In this document: positions 1 through 9,256 of the stretch, in pieces
Position numbering within the stretch: the stretch's first letter is position 1
Layout: every line of letters starts with the position of its first letter
Assembly (NCBI RefSeq): GCF_027497175.1
Contig: NZ_CP114901.1
Span: 1,550,001-1,614,000, forward strand
Reading direction: 5' to 3'
Source of the DNA: Verrucosispora sp. WMMD573
GTDB taxonomy: Bacteria; Actinomycetota; Actinomycetes; Mycobacteriales; Micromonosporaceae
DNA length: 64,000 nucleotides
Program-made: the position numbers and the translations under genes
Notes under the pieces: model-generated
The model's input: the letters and a program-made list of their open reading frames with translations, nothing else
The model's database searches: none
What the model was told of the DNA's origin: nothing

Positions 1-854
1 GTCAGCGCAAGGCGTCGTCCTGGCTGATCGCCACGTTCGCCGCGCTCGGCGTGCTCGCGGTGATCGCCCTGGTCGCCGCCCTACTGCTGAACCAGCGCGA
101 CGACGAGCCCCAGGACGTCGCGGTGCCGACGGTCACCGGGTTGAGTAAGGACGACGCGTTCGCCCAGATTGACCGGGACGGCTTCGTGCCGGCGCTCGGC
201 GAGCCGGAGTTCACCTCCGACTGCAAGGAGGGGACGGTCACCAGCCAGTCCCCACCCCCCGGCGAGCGGGCGGAACCGAACAGCACGGTGACCGTAAACA
301 TCTGCGGCGGCAAGCCCGAGGTGGAAATCCCGCGCGGCCTCGTCGGCAGCACGCAGGAGGCCGCCCAGACGCAGCTTGAGAACCTCAAACTCGAGGTGAA
401 GATCGAGGAGGCGAACAACGCGGCGTCCGAGGGGCAGGTGTTGAAGGTCGACCCGCCCTCGGGTGAGAAGGTCGCGGAGGGCACCGTGGTCACCCTCACC
501 GTGTCGAAGGGCAACGTGGCGACGGTGCCATCGGTGGTCGGCCTGTCCAAGGCGGAGGCGGAGCGGACCCTGGAACGCGCCGGCTTCGACGTCGACACCG
601 AGCTGGGTCCGGAGCGCCCTGCGGATGAGGCCGGGCGGGTGGTCGACCAGAGCCCGAACGCCAACGCCGAGCGCACCAAGGGCAGCACGGTGAAGATCAT
701 CGTGTCGGTGCCGGAGCCGGAGGAGGACCCGGACCCGCCGACCCAGAGCCCGCCGACCACCGGTGCTCCCACCACGCCCCCGCCGGACGATGACGACGAG
801 GGTGGTGGCGGCGGGCTCCTGCCCTCCTTCTCTCCGTTCCGTCTCGGGGAGTGA
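1..854 (+). CDS. pknB: Serine/threonine protein kinase, C-terminal PASTA part (5' truncated)
   Basis: The reading frame enters at base 3 and runs to a TGA at 852-854, giving 283 residues of a protein whose start lies left of the window. The visible part begins with a short basic stretch and one transmembrane segment (about residues 6-28). Three PASTA repeats follow (roughly 37-105, 106-170 and 171-235), then an acidic Pro/Thr linker and a Gly-rich tail. No kinase residues are visible. A membrane helix plus PASTA repeats next to crgA, DUF881, a class E sortase and trpG is the standard PknB neighbourhood of actinobacteria, so the missing N-terminus is expected to be the cytosolic kinase. PASTA repeats bind muropeptides or lipid II outside the cell. 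The identification as PknB is inference from architecture and synteny. Confidence 0.9.
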   Translation, partial: QRKASSWLIATFAALGVLAVIALVAALLLNQRDDEPQDVAVPTVTGLSKDDAFAQIDRDGFVPALGEPEFTSDCKEGTVTSQSPPPGERAEPNSTVTVNICGGKPEVEIPRGLVGSTQEAAQTQLENLKLEVKIEEANNAASEGQVLKVDPPSGEKVAEGTVVTLTVSKGNVATVPSVVGLSKAEAERTLERAGFDVDTELGPERPADEAGRVVDQSPNANAERTKGSTVKIIVSVPEPEEDPDPPTQSPPTTGAPTTPPPDDDDEGGGGGLLPSFSPFRLGE

Positions 855-1549
855 CGCCGCCGGCCCCTCCGGTCGACCTGGTGAAGCGCCAGCGGCGACG
901 GCTACTCCGGCTGGCCGTGCCGGTCGTGATCGCGCTGCTGCTGGCGGTCAGCCTGCCCTGGCTGTGGACGACAGTCGGTGCGCGCGGCCACGTCCACCCG
1001 GCGGCGCAGGCTCCGACCGCCGACGTGGTGATCGTCCTCGGTACCGCCGTGACGGAGGACGGCCGACAACCGGGGGTCCGGCTCGCCGGCCGCCTGGAGA
1101 CCGCAGCCGAGCTTGTACGCAGCGGTAAGGCCCGGGTGGTCCTCGTGTCCGGCGACGGTGCGGGCGAGTCCGGCGACGAGCCGGCGATCATGGCCGCCCA
1201 CCTGACCGAGCAACTCGGTGTCGATCCGCAGCGCGTCGTCGCCGACCCGCACGGGCTGGATACGTACGACAGCTGCCTGCGGGCCCGCGAGGTGTACGGG
1301 ATCGAGCGTGCCCTCATCGTCACCCAGTCGTATCACCTGTCCCGGGCGGTGACGCTGTGCCGGCACGTCGGCATCGACGCCGACGGGGCGACCGCCCGCT
1401 GCTCCGGCTGCGGCACCGGCCTGTTGGTGCGCAAGGCGGCTCGGGACTATCTGGCCAGCGGCAAGGCGGCCTGGGACGTCATCCGCGACCGGCCACCGGC
1501 CGTCACCTCACCCGCCGACCCCGCCATTTCCGACGCCCTGGCCCGCTGA
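851..1549 (+). CDS. Membrane-anchored DUF218 (YdcF/SanA-like) protein
   Basis: Encodes 232 residues. The GTG start at 851 overlaps the pknB stop as GTGA, so translation is probably coupled. A basic N-terminus precedes one membrane helix (about 17-38). The DUF218 fold follows, with an ADVVIVLG first strand, a LVSGDG loop, a DTYDSC segment and an IVTQSYHLSRA segment, all typical of SanA/YdcF proteins. Relatives such as E. coli SanA affect envelope permeability to vancomycin, but the biochemical activity of the family is not established. Coupling to a PASTA kinase suggests an envelope role here, which is inference. The length is normal for a membrane-anchored family member. Confidence 0.85.
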   Translation: MTPPAPPVDLVKRQRRRLLRLAVPVVIALLLAVSLPWLWTTVGARGHVHPAAQAPTADVVIVLGTAVTEDGRQPGVRLAGRLETAAELVRSGKARVVLVSGDGAGESGDEPAIMAAHLTEQLGVDPQRVVADPHGLDTYDSCLRAREVYGIERALIVTQSYHLSRAVTLCRHVGIDADGATARCSGCGTGLLVRKAARDYLASGKAAWDVIRDRPPAVTSPADPAISDALAR

Positions 1550-1649
1550 CCGCCCTGCGGCTCGGTCCGATCCGATGACGTCGGTGGGTGTTCTGGTGGT
1601 GACGCTCGGGCTTCGAGGTCTCGACCGATCCCGGTCCGGAGGTACCCGC

Positions 1650-1670
1650 CGACCACCGGGGAGGTGGTCG
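1650..1670. terminator. Short hairpin between convergent genes
   Basis: CGACCACC (1650-1657) pairs with GGTGGTCG (1663-1670) across a 5-nt loop. It lies between the convergent DUF218 gene and trpG. There is no T-run, so function as a terminator is only likely from position. Confidence 0.4.
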
Positions 1671-1703
1671 ACCAGGCCGGCACGACGAAGGCGAACCTGA
1701 CTC

Positions 1704-2363
1704 TCAGGCGGTGGCGAAGGCGGCGCGGCGGCGGGCGTCGACCTCGGCGGCGAGTTCCGGGGCCCGTTCCAGTGCCTCGGGATGGCCGCAGGCGGCGAGC
1801 CAGTTGGCAAGCATCAGGTGGCCGCCCTCGGTGAGCACCGACTCGGGATGGAACTGGACGCCCTCGACCGGCAGGGTGCGGTGCCGCATCGCCATCACGA
1901 TCCCGGAGGCCGTCCAGCCGGTCACCTCCAGCTCGGCCGGCAGGGTTTCCCGCAGCACGGCGAGGGAGTGGTAGCGGGTCGCCGTGAACGGGTCGGGCAG
2001 CCCGGCGAGGACGCCGGTGTCGTCGTGCCGGACCTCCGAGGTCTTGCCGTGCAGCAGCTCCGGGGCGCGGGTGACGGTAGCGCCGAACGCCTCGCCGATG
2101 GCCTGATGCCCCAGACACACCCCGAAGATCGGCAGCTTGCCGGCGTACTCGCGGATCACGTCGAGGCAGATGCCGGCCCGGTCGGGCGTACCCGGGCCCG
2201 GTGAGAGCAGGACGCCGGCCGCACCGACCCGGCCGACCTCGGCCACCGGGATCTCGTCGTTGCGTCGTACCTCGCACTCCACGCCGAGCTGACCGAGGTA
2301 CTGCACGAGGTTGAAGACGAACGAGTCGTAGTTGTCGATCACCAGGACGCGCATCGGGCTCAC
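1704..2363 (-). CDS. trpG: Glutamine amidotransferase, anthranilate/aminodeoxychorismate synthase component II
   Basis: A 219-residue class I glutamine amidotransferase. It shows the NYDSFVFNL start motif, the LLSPGPGTP oxyanion region, the nucleophile Cys83 in GVCLGHQAIG, and the HPES motif near the C-terminus that supplies the His/Glu of the triad. It would release ammonia from glutamine for a chorismate-using partner, either TrpE (tryptophan) or PabB (folate); sequence alone does not decide, and the partner is not in this window. The GTG at 2363 overlaps the upstream stop as GTGA; an ATG three codons later is an alternative. The position beside pknB and crgA is conserved in actinobacteria, where the gene is usually called trpG or pabA. 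Confidence 0.93.
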   Translation of the reverse strand: MSPMRVLVIDNYDSFVFNLVQYLGQLGVECEVRRNDEIPVAEVGRVGAAGVLLSPGPGTPDRAGICLDVIREYAGKLPIFGVCLGHQAIGEAFGATVTRAPELLHGKTSEVRHDDTGVLAGLPDPFTATRYHSLAVLRETLPAELEVTGWTASGIVMAMRHRTLPVEGVQFHPESVLTEGGHLMLANWLAACGHPEALERAPELAAEVDARRRAAFATA

Positions 2364-2662
2364 TCGTCCTCTTCCGGCGGCGGGGTGTTGTTCCGGTCGG
2401 TGTCGTACGGCAGATCGTGCTCGTCGCCCGGTGGCGCGTCGTCGACCGCGCCGTCGTCCCCGGGCCCGACGTCACCCTCCGGTGCACTCGGTACGCCGGA
2501 GTCGTCCTGGGTGACCTGCACGTCGTCGAAGGGCAGCAGCGGTTCCGCCCAGGGAAACACCACATACCACAGCAACGCCACCATCGTGGTGGCGAGCAGC
2601 AGGCTGCCGACGAGCTTGCCGGGCAGCCCGAAGGGCAGCTTGCGCCAGATCCAGGCGTACAT
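2360..2662 (-). CDS. Small acidic-tailed membrane protein
   Basis: A 100-residue protein with a short basic N-terminus, one membrane helix (about 15-38), and then a highly acidic Asp/Glu/Pro tail. I do not recognise a named family. The ATG at 2660-2662 lies 2 bp after the sortase stop and its own stop overlaps the trpG start by 4 bp, so it is the middle cistron of a tightly packed minus-strand operon. Predicted topology puts the acidic tail outside if the basic end stays in the cytosol. A link with the upstream sortase is inferred only from position. Confidence 0.75.
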   Translation of the reverse strand: MYAWIWRKLPFGLPGKLVGSLLLATTMVALLWYVVFPWAEPLLPFDDVQVTQDDSGVPSAPEGDVGPGDDGAVDDAPPGDEHDLPYDTDRNNTPPPEEDE

Positions 2663-2664
2663 GG

Positions 2665-5418
2665 TCAGGTCCCCAGCTCCGCCGGGCGTCCCTCGGCCTT
2701 GGGCTGGGTACGCGTCAACTCGGCGTGAATGATCAGCCGTTCGTAGTTGTCGAACTTCGGGTTGCAGGTGGTCAGGGTCAGCATCCGCTTGGTCGGCTTC
2801 TCGCCCGGCCGGCCCGGCACCGGTGCCACCACCTCGACCTGCGTCGGTTTGACGACCACGCTCTCGGTCACCTGATACACGTACCACTCGTTGCGGCCCT
2901 CGACCAGGATCGGGTCGCCCTCGCGCAGCTCGTCCAGCCGCCAGAAGGTGGCCCGGTTCCGGTGCCCGGCCACGGAGAAGTTGCCCACCTGGCCCGGCAT
3001 GGCGCTGTCCGGGTAGTGCCCCGGCGCGTACCGGATGTCCTGCTGGCCGACCCCCTCGACCACGATCCATTCCTTGTCGAACTTCGGGATGTAGAGGCCC
3101 GCGATCGGTGTGCCCTGCACCGCCGGTTTCGGCTTGGCGGACGGACTGGCCGACGGGGACACCGTCGGGTCCGTCACCGGCTCGGGTGCCCACGCCTGGG
3201 CCAACTGCTCGCTCAGCTCGCCCTGGTGGGCGTCGACGATCGCTGACTTGCCCCAGATCTCGTAGCCGGCGAAGAGCAGCACCACCAGGCCGAAGGTGAT
3301 CAGCAACTCGCCGCTGAACCGCAGACCGGTGCGCACCCGCGACCACAGCGACGGGCGGGTCAGCTCCGAGTAGACGCTCTTGTAGCCCTCGCCCGTCTGG
3401 TGGGGGCGAAGTTGCACCACCCGGTCGCCGCGGCGCGGCGTCGGTGCCTCGGCGGTCTGATCGGCCCCGTCGGACGCTTCCTCGCTCTTGGGTGGCCGGG
3501 GTACGGCACCCATCAGGGCGGTCGAGTCCAGTGCGGGCCCAGCATTCGGCCGCGCCCCGGTGATCGCCGGGATGAGGGCGGTCGCGGCCGGGTCGGCCGA
3601 TCGGCTCGGCGTGGGAGTCTGCCCGGGTGCCGTGGGCTGACCGGGGGGCGCGGGGCGGGTCTGCTGACCCGAGGTGGAGTTGGTCGAGGCGAGCGTCCGC
3701 TCAGTGGCCGCCGGGCTGCCCGGGCTGGTGGCGGCACCGGGGTGCCCGTTCGTCGCCTGTGTCGCCCGGGTCGGCTCCGTCCCCCGGCCGCCGACCGCCG
3801 GGCCGGCGATGTCGCCGACCTTCGGCATCAGCGCGGTCGGCCCCTCACCGGACCAGTCACCCTGGCCGGATGCGTGGTCCGGCGACTGCCGTGCCGGCTC
3901 GACACCGGGCGTGCGCCGACCCTCAGCCGACCAGGACGGTGTGGCCGGCGGCTGAGCTGGTACCGCCGAGTACGTCGGACCGCTGCCGCCGGGCTGGTCC
4001 TGGCCAGCCGGCTCGGGACGCGCCACATGCGGTGCCGACCTGTCCTGGCCAGCCTGCGCTGGCCGCGTTGCCAAGCCGTTCGGGCCCGGCCCCCCGGGGT
4101 GCGGCGGCTTTGCCACCCCGCTGGTGCTCACCGGTCCGAAGTACGGCGTGGGCGGTGCCGGCGTTGCGCCGGCAGGCTGCCCGGCACCGGCAGGCGGCGC
4201 GTGCGGTGCCTGGGCTGCCGGGCCGTTCCCGGAGCGCGCCGCCTGCGGTGTCGGCGCTGCCGGACCGGTTCCCGGGCGCGGGGCGTGATCGCCGTAGGGT
4301 GCACCGAGCTGCGGTGCCGGCGTCGGTTGCGAGGGCTGGGGCGACTGACCGGACGGTGGCGTGGCCGGTCGCACGGCGGCGGGTTGCGTGGCCCCGGCGG
4401 GCTGTCTCGGCTGGTCACCGTTCGGCCAGGTCGGGCCGCTGCGGGGCGGCGCCGTTCCGGCGCCGTTCCGGTTCGGGCCGGGCGCCTGGGCTTGGGCGCC
4501 GGGCCAGGGCGGCGGGGTGCCGGCGGCCTCGCCGACTCCCGGTCGGGCCGGGGTGTCGGCCGGGCCCGTCCACCCCGGTCGGCCGGCGGTGCCGGCGACA
4601 CTCGGGTGACCGGATCCGCCGGGACCGGCGTCCGCGCCGGCCGGGCGGGTGCTGGTCGGCTGCTCCGGGTCGCCCGCGCTCCGAGCCGGCTGGAAGGCTC
4701 CGCGCCACGGCGTGGGCCCGACCGGAATGTCCGGCTGACCCGATGGCAGGGGTACCCCGTACCACTTGTCGTCGGTTGCCGCGTCCGGTTGCCGGCCGGC
4801 GGCGTCCCGAACCGGAGCGGGCGCGGCGTCCCACTGCGTCGCCGTGCCGTCGGGATCCACCGCCCGCTGCCTGCTCGGTGCCGGGTCCCACTGGTTGGCG
4901 CTGCGCCCGGTGGTCGTCGCAGCGTCCCACTGGTTCGCCCGGCGGTCCGTGGCCGGGGCGGTGTCCCAACGTCCGGGCGCGGGCGGTTGCTCCTGGCCCG
5001 GGCCGGCCCCCCGACGGTCGGCCGTCGGCGCGCTGGCCCGCTCCGGCATCGCAGACGCGCTCCAGCCGGTCGGAGCGCCGGGCGTGGTCGTGGTCCGGGC
5101 AGGCGGGTCCGCTGGCGCGTCCCACCGGTCGCCGGGCGGCGAGGGGGTCTCGGCGGCACCGTCGAAGCGGCCGGAGTTGGTCGGCCGCTGGCCGTCCGGC
5201 GGTCGGCCTCCGACCGAAGCCTGATCGGTCGGCCGCGGAGCTGCGGTCGGCGGCGGATCGTGCGGTGCGTGGGACGGCCCGGACCGGGTGGGCAGCACCG
5301 GGTCGGGCCGGGATCCCGTCGTACGGGCGTCGGTGGACCCGCCCCGCTCGACCTTGGGGATGAAGGCGGTGGGCTCGTCGGTCTGGTCGCGGTGCCGACC
5401 GTCGGACTGCGGGCTCAC
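2665..5418 (-). CDS. srtE: Class E sortase with a ~700-residue disordered N-terminal extension
   Basis: A 917-residue protein, against about 220-350 for typical class E sortases. The C-terminal ~150 residues are the transpeptidase domain with His819 (VAGHRN), Cys885 (TLTTC) and Arg894 (YERLI), the complete sortase triad. One membrane helix lies at about 700-722. Everything before it is a Pro/Gly/Ala/Gln-rich, low-complexity cytosolic region. It contains four similar short motifs, TAFIPKV, TALMPKV, TALIPAI and TALMGAV, near residues 15, 530, 615 and 635. Class E sortases anchor LAXTG-type substrates to peptidoglycan in high-GC Gram-positives. I chose the GTG at 5418, 7 bp after the DUF881 stop; starts further upstream in the open frame would overlap DUF881. 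The ribosome site is weak, so the start is uncertain. Confidence 0.88.
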   Translation of the reverse strand: MSPQSDGRHRDQTDEPTAFIPKVERGGSTDARTTGSRPDPVLPTRSGPSHAPHDPPPTAAPRPTDQASVGGRPPDGQRPTNSGRFDGAAETPSPPGDRWDAPADPPARTTTTPGAPTGWSASAMPERASAPTADRRGAGPGQEQPPAPGRWDTAPATDRRANQWDAATTTGRSANQWDPAPSRQRAVDPDGTATQWDAAPAPVRDAAGRQPDAATDDKWYGVPLPSGQPDIPVGPTPWRGAFQPARSAGDPEQPTSTRPAGADAGPGGSGHPSVAGTAGRPGWTGPADTPARPGVGEAAGTPPPWPGAQAQAPGPNRNGAGTAPPRSGPTWPNGDQPRQPAGATQPAAVRPATPPSGQSPQPSQPTPAPQLGAPYGDHAPRPGTGPAAPTPQAARSGNGPAAQAPHAPPAGAGQPAGATPAPPTPYFGPVSTSGVAKPPHPGGPGPNGLATRPAQAGQDRSAPHVARPEPAGQDQPGGSGPTYSAVPAQPPATPSWSAEGRRTPGVEPARQSPDHASGQGDWSGEGPTALMPKVGDIAGPAVGGRGTEPTRATQATNGHPGAATSPGSPAATERTLASTNSTSGQQTRPAPPGQPTAPGQTPTPSRSADPAATALIPAITGARPNAGPALDSTALMGAVPRPPKSEEASDGADQTAEAPTPRRGDRVVQLRPHQTGEGYKSVYSELTRPSLWSRVRTGLRFSGELLITFGLVVLLFAGYEIWGKSAIVDAHQGELSEQLAQAWAPEPVTDPTVSPSASPSAKPKPAVQGTPIAGLYIPKFDKEWIVVEGVGQQDIRYAPGHYPDSAMPGQVGNFSVAGHRNRATFWRLDELREGDPILVEGRNEWYVYQVTESVVVKPTQVEVVAPVPGRPGEKPTKRMLTLTTCNPKFDNYERLIIHAELTRTQPKAEGRPAELGT

Positions 5419-5425
5419 CGCGCGC

Positions 5426-6235
5426 TCACTGCGGCACCGCCGGCACCGTCGCCGATCGCAAGGTGGTGGAGTCCTCGAAGGCGGGCACCGTGACCGTGCC
5501 AGGGGTCTCTGAGTAGCCGAGTTGGTAGTTGTCGACCGCGTCCCTGAACCACCGGACTCCCTCGGAAACGGCGAGGGCCTGCCGGAGTGCGGCGGGGTCG
5601 CCAATTGCTACGATCTTGAAAGGTGGGGAGTACACCCGGCCGTGCAACAGCAGGGTGTTACCCACGCAGCGTACCGCGCTGGTCGCCAACACGCGCACGT
5701 TCATGATTGACATCGCCTCGGCACCACCGGCCCAGAGCGCGTTGACCACCGCCTGCACATCGCCCTGATGGACGACCAGGTCGTCGTTGGAGGCCCCTTC
5801 GGGCAGATTGCTGAGCTGCGGCGCGTCGTTGAGCTCCACGGTCAGACCGGTACCGGTGAGGGCGGTGAAACCGGCGGCGGCCCTACTGGCGTTGGCCCGC
5901 TGCTGTTGTTCCCTGATCGGGCCGTCGGAGTTGGCGAGGACGGCCGTCCGGTCCTCCAACTCCCCGCGCAGCGTGGCGGCCCGCTTCTCGTTCGCCGCCA
6001 CCTGCGCACGGCGGTCCTCGATCAGCTCGGTCAGCTGGGGGCGGCGGTCCTCGCGCAGGGCGGTGCCGTCCGCCGTCGTGGCCGTCGTGGTGAAGAGCAG
6101 GCCGGCCGCCAGGGCGATAAGCGGTACCCCTACCGACCAGAACGGCCGGCGTTGACGTGGCCGCCGAGGCAGCAACCCGGCGACGAGTCGTCGCAGCGCC
6201 TTCTGCCACGACGCTGCGCCGGACGTGTACTCCAC
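5426..6235 (-). CDS. DUF881 family protein
   Basis: 269 residues. A basic cytosolic N-terminus is followed by a membrane helix (about 36-55), then a predicted coiled coil (about 65-105) and the extracellular DUF881 domain. DUF881 proteins sit beside crgA and srtE across actinobacteria; M. tuberculosis Rv0012 is the counterpart. Their molecular role is not established. The gene begins the minus-strand operon DUF881 - srtE - small membrane protein - trpG and is divergent from crgA. The ATG at 6235 is the first sensible start upstream of the helix. Confidence 0.88.
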   Translation of the reverse strand: MEYTSGAASWQKALRRLVAGLLPRRPRQRRPFWSVGVPLIALAAGLLFTTTATTADGTALREDRRPQLTELIEDRRAQVAANEKRAATLRGELEDRTAVLANSDGPIREQQQRANASRAAAGFTALTGTGLTVELNDAPQLSNLPEGASNDDLVVHQGDVQAVVNALWAGGAEAMSIMNVRVLATSAVRCVGNTLLLHGRVYSPPFKIVAIGDPAALRQALAVSEGVRWFRDAVDNYQLGYSETPGTVTVPAFEDSTTLRSATVPAVPQ

Positions 6236-6458
6236 GGGCCAGTCCCCCTCGTCATCGCGCTCCGACGCCGCCCGGTGCGGGCGTGGCGCCAGCCGTGCTG
6301 CCCAGTTTTCCGGTGCTGCCCGGTACCGGTCTCACCTCATTCGTGGATCGGACGGGTCTTCCGGACTACGCTAGCTGTCGAACATTATTGGCCATGGACC
6401 GTCGCCCTCGCGCCCGGTTGTCAGGCCGGACGAGGTCGTAACCCCTCTGGAGAGCGCC

Positions 6459-6725
6459 GTGCCCAAGTCTCAGGTCCGCAAGAAGAAGGTGTACACCCCG
6501 CCTACGGACGTCCGCCCGACGGCGACGACCGCGGCCACCAACAAGCCCAGCCCGGTGTGGCTGCCGGTCCTGGCGGTGTCGCTGATCGTCTTCGGCATCG
6601 GCTGGCTGGTGGTCTACTACCTCTCCGAGCAGGAGTACCCGGTCATGGAGCTGGGGTACTGGAACCTGGCGGTCGGGTTCGGCGCGATGGTCGCCTCCCT
6701 GATCGTGCTTTCCCGCTGGCGCTGA
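6459..6725 (+). CDS. crgA: Cell division protein CrgA
   Basis: An 88-residue protein with a basic N-terminus and two membrane helices separated by a short loop, matching CrgA in size, topology and sequence (VRKKKVYTPP start, WNLAVGFGAM before helix 2). CrgA is an actinobacterial septal-site protein that interacts with FtsZ-associated factors and penicillin-binding proteins. The GTG at 6459 is preceded by GGAGAG at a good distance. It diverges from the DUF881 operon. Confidence 0.95.
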   Translation: MPKSQVRKKKVYTPPTDVRPTATTAATNKPSPVWLPVLAVSLIVFGIGWLVVYYLSEQEYPVMELGYWNLAVGFGAMVASLIVLSRWR

Positions 6726-6841
6726 CCCGCAGCTCAAGGCCCTGACTCTCCGGCGCCACCGGCGGCCCGCCCGAGCGGCGTTGCCGTCGGCCTCCTAAGG
6801 TGTGCGCAGGGCAGCGTGGCCCCGGGTGCGAGATGACTCAC

Positions 6842-6857
6842 GTTACTGCTGGGTAAC
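6842..6857. promoter_or_regulatory. Palindromic operator upstream of the EtfD-like gene
   Basis: GTTACTGCTGGGTAAC is an inverted repeat with GTTAC/GTAAC arms. It matches the palindrome at 21467-21482 in 14 of 16 positions. It overlaps the candidate -35 element of the etfD promoter, so a bound protein should repress. A TetR-type regulator of fatty-acid degradation is the likely ligand, but this is inference; no such regulator gene lies in the window. Confidence 0.7.
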
Positions 6858-6871
6858 CTTGCGCGTAGGCT
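6843..6871 (+). promoter_or_regulatory. Candidate promoter of the EtfD-like gene
   Basis: TTACTG (6843-6848) and TAGGCT (6866-6871) are separated by 17 bp, a plausible actinobacterial -35/-10 pair. The -10 places transcription start near 6879, at the A of a short ORF's ATG. Confidence 0.5.
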
Positions 6872-6878
6872 GCACTGC

Positions 6879-6917
6879 ATGACCGAGCGGAGCGAGGTCA
6901 TCGACCGATCAGGTTGA
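6879..6917 (+). CDS. Possible leaderless 12-codon upstream ORF
   Basis: ATG at 6879 opens a 12-residue frame (MTERSEVIDRSG) ending in TGA at 6915-6917. The ATG lies 7 nt after the TAGGCT -10 element, the spacing seen at leaderless genes. An inverted repeat, ATGACC (6879-6884) with GGTCAT (6896-6901), falls inside it, so a translating ribosome would open this hairpin. Whether it is translated or regulatory is unproven. Confidence 0.35.
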   Translation: MTERSEVIDRSG

Positions 6918-7001
6918 GGTGCGGCGGCGTGGGTCGACGATCGCACCGACGCCCCCGGTCGCCGAGCCGCTCGACAGGCAGCAGACCGGGAGGCCAACTC
7001 G

Positions 7002-9197
7002 ATGGGCAGCGTCCAGATCGTCACCACGATCCTCGCGGCCGCCATCACCGCGGTTGCGGTGTGGCTTGCGGTACGCGCGGTCTCGAAGATGGTGGCTGTC
7101 ATCCGGCTGGGTAAGCCCGATCCGACCCGCTCCGGCGACACGGTCAGCCGCACCAGGACGATGCTGGCGGAGACCGCCGGGCACACCCGGATGCTCCGCT
7201 GGAGCGTGGTGGGCGCGGCGCACTGGTTCGTGATGGTCGGCTTCATCGTGCTGTCGCTGCTGGTGCTTGAGGCGTACTTCGAGGTGGTCTCGCCCACCGG
7301 TGGACTGCCGCTGATCGGTGGCTGGACCCTCTACGGGCTGGTCACCGAGTGGATCGGCATTCTGGGCGTGGTCGGCATCGGCGTCCTGATCGGGATCCGG
7401 CTGGCGAACCGGCCGAACCGGGCCGGACGGCGGTCCCGGTTCACCGGTTCCACCATGTGGCAGGGCTACTTTGTCGAGGCGGTCGTCCTCGCCGTACTGG
7501 TCATGGGTTTTCTGATCCGCGGCTTCAAGGTGGCCACCGATCACTTCGAGTACCCCACCTGGGCCACCCCGCTCAGTCACGCGGTCGGTGCCCTGCTGCC
7601 GGCCTGGGACTCCGGCGTCAGCGTCGCCGCGCTCGTCAAGATCTCGATCTCGATGGCCTGGGTCATCGTGATCTCGTTGAATGTGACGATGGGTGTCGCC
7701 TGGCACCGCTTCCTCGCCTTCCCCAACATCTTCTTCAAGCGCAAGCCGGGTGCCGCCGGCTCCGGTCTCGGCGCGCTGCGGCCGATGATGAGCGACGGCA
7801 AGCCACTCGACTTCGAGGATGCGGACCCGGAGTCCGACCAGTTCGGCGTCGCCCAGGTCGAGCAGTTCACCTGGAAGGGTCTGCTGGACTTCAGCACCTG
7901 CACCGAGTGTGGCCGCTGCCAGTCGCAGTGCCCGGCCTGGAACACCGGTAAGCCACTGTCGCCCAAGCTGCTGGTGCTCAGTCTGCGCGACCACGCGTAC
8001 GCCAAGGCGCCCTACCTGCTGGCCGGCGGCGGCAAGGACCTCACCGGCGAGGAGAAGGCCACCGCCGCGCAGCTCGCCCACGTCGACGTGCTGGCCCTCG
8101 CCGAGGCGGAGAAGCCGCTGATCGGCGACGCCGAGTCCGGGGGCGTGATCGACCCCGACGTGCTCTGGTCCTGCACCACCTGCGGCGCCTGCGTCGAGCA
8201 GTGCCCGGTGGACATCGAGCACGTCGACCACATCGTCGACATGCGTCGCTACCAGGTACTCATCGAGTCCAGCTTCCCCTCCGAGGCCGGCGTGATGCTG
8301 CGCAACCTGGAGAACAAGGGCAACCCGTGGGGGGCGCCGCAGAACACCCGTGAGGACTGGACCAAGGGGCTCGACTTCGAGGTGCCGCGGGTCGGTGAAA
8401 TCGAGGACTTCGAGTACCTCTTCTGGGTGGGCTGCGCCGGTGCGTTCGAGGACCGGGCGAAGAAGACCACCCGGGCCGTCGCGACCCTGCTCAACGAGGC
8501 AGGGGTCTCCTTCGCCATTCTCGGCGAGGGGGAGACCTGCACCGGCGACCCGGCCCGGCGGATCGGCAACGAGTTCGTCTTCCAGATGCTCGCGCAACAG
8601 AATGTCGAGACCCTGAACGAAGCGTTCGAGGGCCGGGAGAAGGCCAAGCGCAAGATCGTCGCAACCTGCCCGCACTGTTTCAACACCCTTGGCAACGAGT
8701 ACGGCCAACTGGGCGGTGAGTTCGAGGTGGTGCACCACACCCAGTTGCTGGCCCACCTGGTCGCCACCGGCAGGCTCACCCCGGTGCAGCCGGTCGACGG
8801 CGGGGTGACCTACCACGACCCGTGTTACCTGGGGCGGCACAACCGGGTCTTCACCCCGCCACGCGAGGTGCTCGGCAACGCGATCGCGGGTGAACTGACC
8901 GAGATGCCGCGTAACAGCGAGCGTTCCTTCTGCTGCGGTGCCGGTGGTGCCCGGATGTGGATGGAGGAGCGCATCGGCAAGCGGATCAACGTTGACCGGG
9001 TCGAGGAGGCCATGTCCACCGGGGCGAGGACGGTCGCCGTCGGCTGTCCGTTCTGCTCGACCATGCTCAGCGACGGGGTCAACGGCAAGGGTGCCGGCGA
9101 GCAGGTCGAGGTGGTCGACGTGGCCAGCGTCCTGCTCCGGTCGGTCAAGCCCGAGCAGGTGGGCGGTGCCGGAGAGGCCACCCCGGCGGCGAGCTGA
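7002..9197 (+). CDS. etfD: Membrane Fe-S oxidoreductase, EtfD-like
   Basis: 731 residues. The N-terminal ~250 residues hold about six membrane helices. Two ferredoxin-type 4Fe-4S motifs follow: CTECGRCQSQCP near 300 and CTTCGACVEQCP near 390. Cys-rich (CCG-type) segments come next, with CPHCFNTLGNEY near 555, CCGAGGARMW near 643 and CPFCSTML near 681. This matches the actinobacterial heterodisulfide-reductase-related family that includes M. tuberculosis Rv0338c (EtfD), which passes electrons from acyl-CoA dehydrogenases via ETF to the quinone pool. That role fits the operator shared with the FadE5-like gene at 21509. ATG 7002 gives the correct N-terminal helix. A strong terminator follows. 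Confidence 0.87.
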   Translation: MGSVQIVTTILAAAITAVAVWLAVRAVSKMVAVIRLGKPDPTRSGDTVSRTRTMLAETAGHTRMLRWSVVGAAHWFVMVGFIVLSLLVLEAYFEVVSPTGGLPLIGGWTLYGLVTEWIGILGVVGIGVLIGIRLANRPNRAGRRSRFTGSTMWQGYFVEAVVLAVLVMGFLIRGFKVATDHFEYPTWATPLSHAVGALLPAWDSGVSVAALVKISISMAWVIVISLNVTMGVAWHRFLAFPNIFFKRKPGAAGSGLGALRPMMSDGKPLDFEDADPESDQFGVAQVEQFTWKGLLDFSTCTECGRCQSQCPAWNTGKPLSPKLLVLSLRDHAYAKAPYLLAGGGKDLTGEEKATAAQLAHVDVLALAEAEKPLIGDAESGGVIDPDVLWSCTTCGACVEQCPVDIEHVDHIVDMRRYQVLIESSFPSEAGVMLRNLENKGNPWGAPQNTREDWTKGLDFEVPRVGEIEDFEYLFWVGCAGAFEDRAKKTTRAVATLLNEAGVSFAILGEGETCTGDPARRIGNEFVFQMLAQQNVETLNEAFEGREKAKRKIVATCPHCFNTLGNEYGQLGGEFEVVHHTQLLAHLVATGRLTPVQPVDGGVTYHDPCYLGRHNRVFTPPREVLGNAIAGELTEMPRNSERSFCCGAGGARMWMEERIGKRINVDRVEEAMSTGARTVAVGCPFCSTMLSDGVNGKGAGEQVEVVDVASVLLRSVKPEQVGGAGEATPAAS

Positions 9198-9211
9198 CCG
9201 GCCCGAACACA

Positions 9212-9256
9212 CCGGGCGGGGCGGTACCCCTATCCAGTGCCGCCCCGCCCGGTTTT
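9212..9256 (+). terminator. Intrinsic terminator after etfD
   Basis: CCGGGCGGGGCGG (9212-9224) pairs perfectly with CCGCCCCGCCCGG (9240-9252), followed by TTTT (9253-9256). The 13-bp GC stem and T-run make this one of the clearest terminators in the window. Confidence 0.85.

Noticed and set aside
1621..1703. Plus-strand segment reading like the end of a PASTA repeat (GEVVDQAG...) after the DUF218 gene, possibly a pknB remnant
   Set aside because: The match is short, the likeness comes partly from the hairpin GGTGGTCGACCAG, and no other PASTA positions are recognisable around it.
3400..5493. Long plus-strand frame opposite the sortase gene, and similar long frames opposite etfD (6909-9272 minus) and dnaK (43347-45413 minus)
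   Set aside because: They are antisense shadows of genes with clear family motifs; high GC3 removes stop codons on the opposite strand. Their translations are Arg/Ala/Gly/His-biased without domains.
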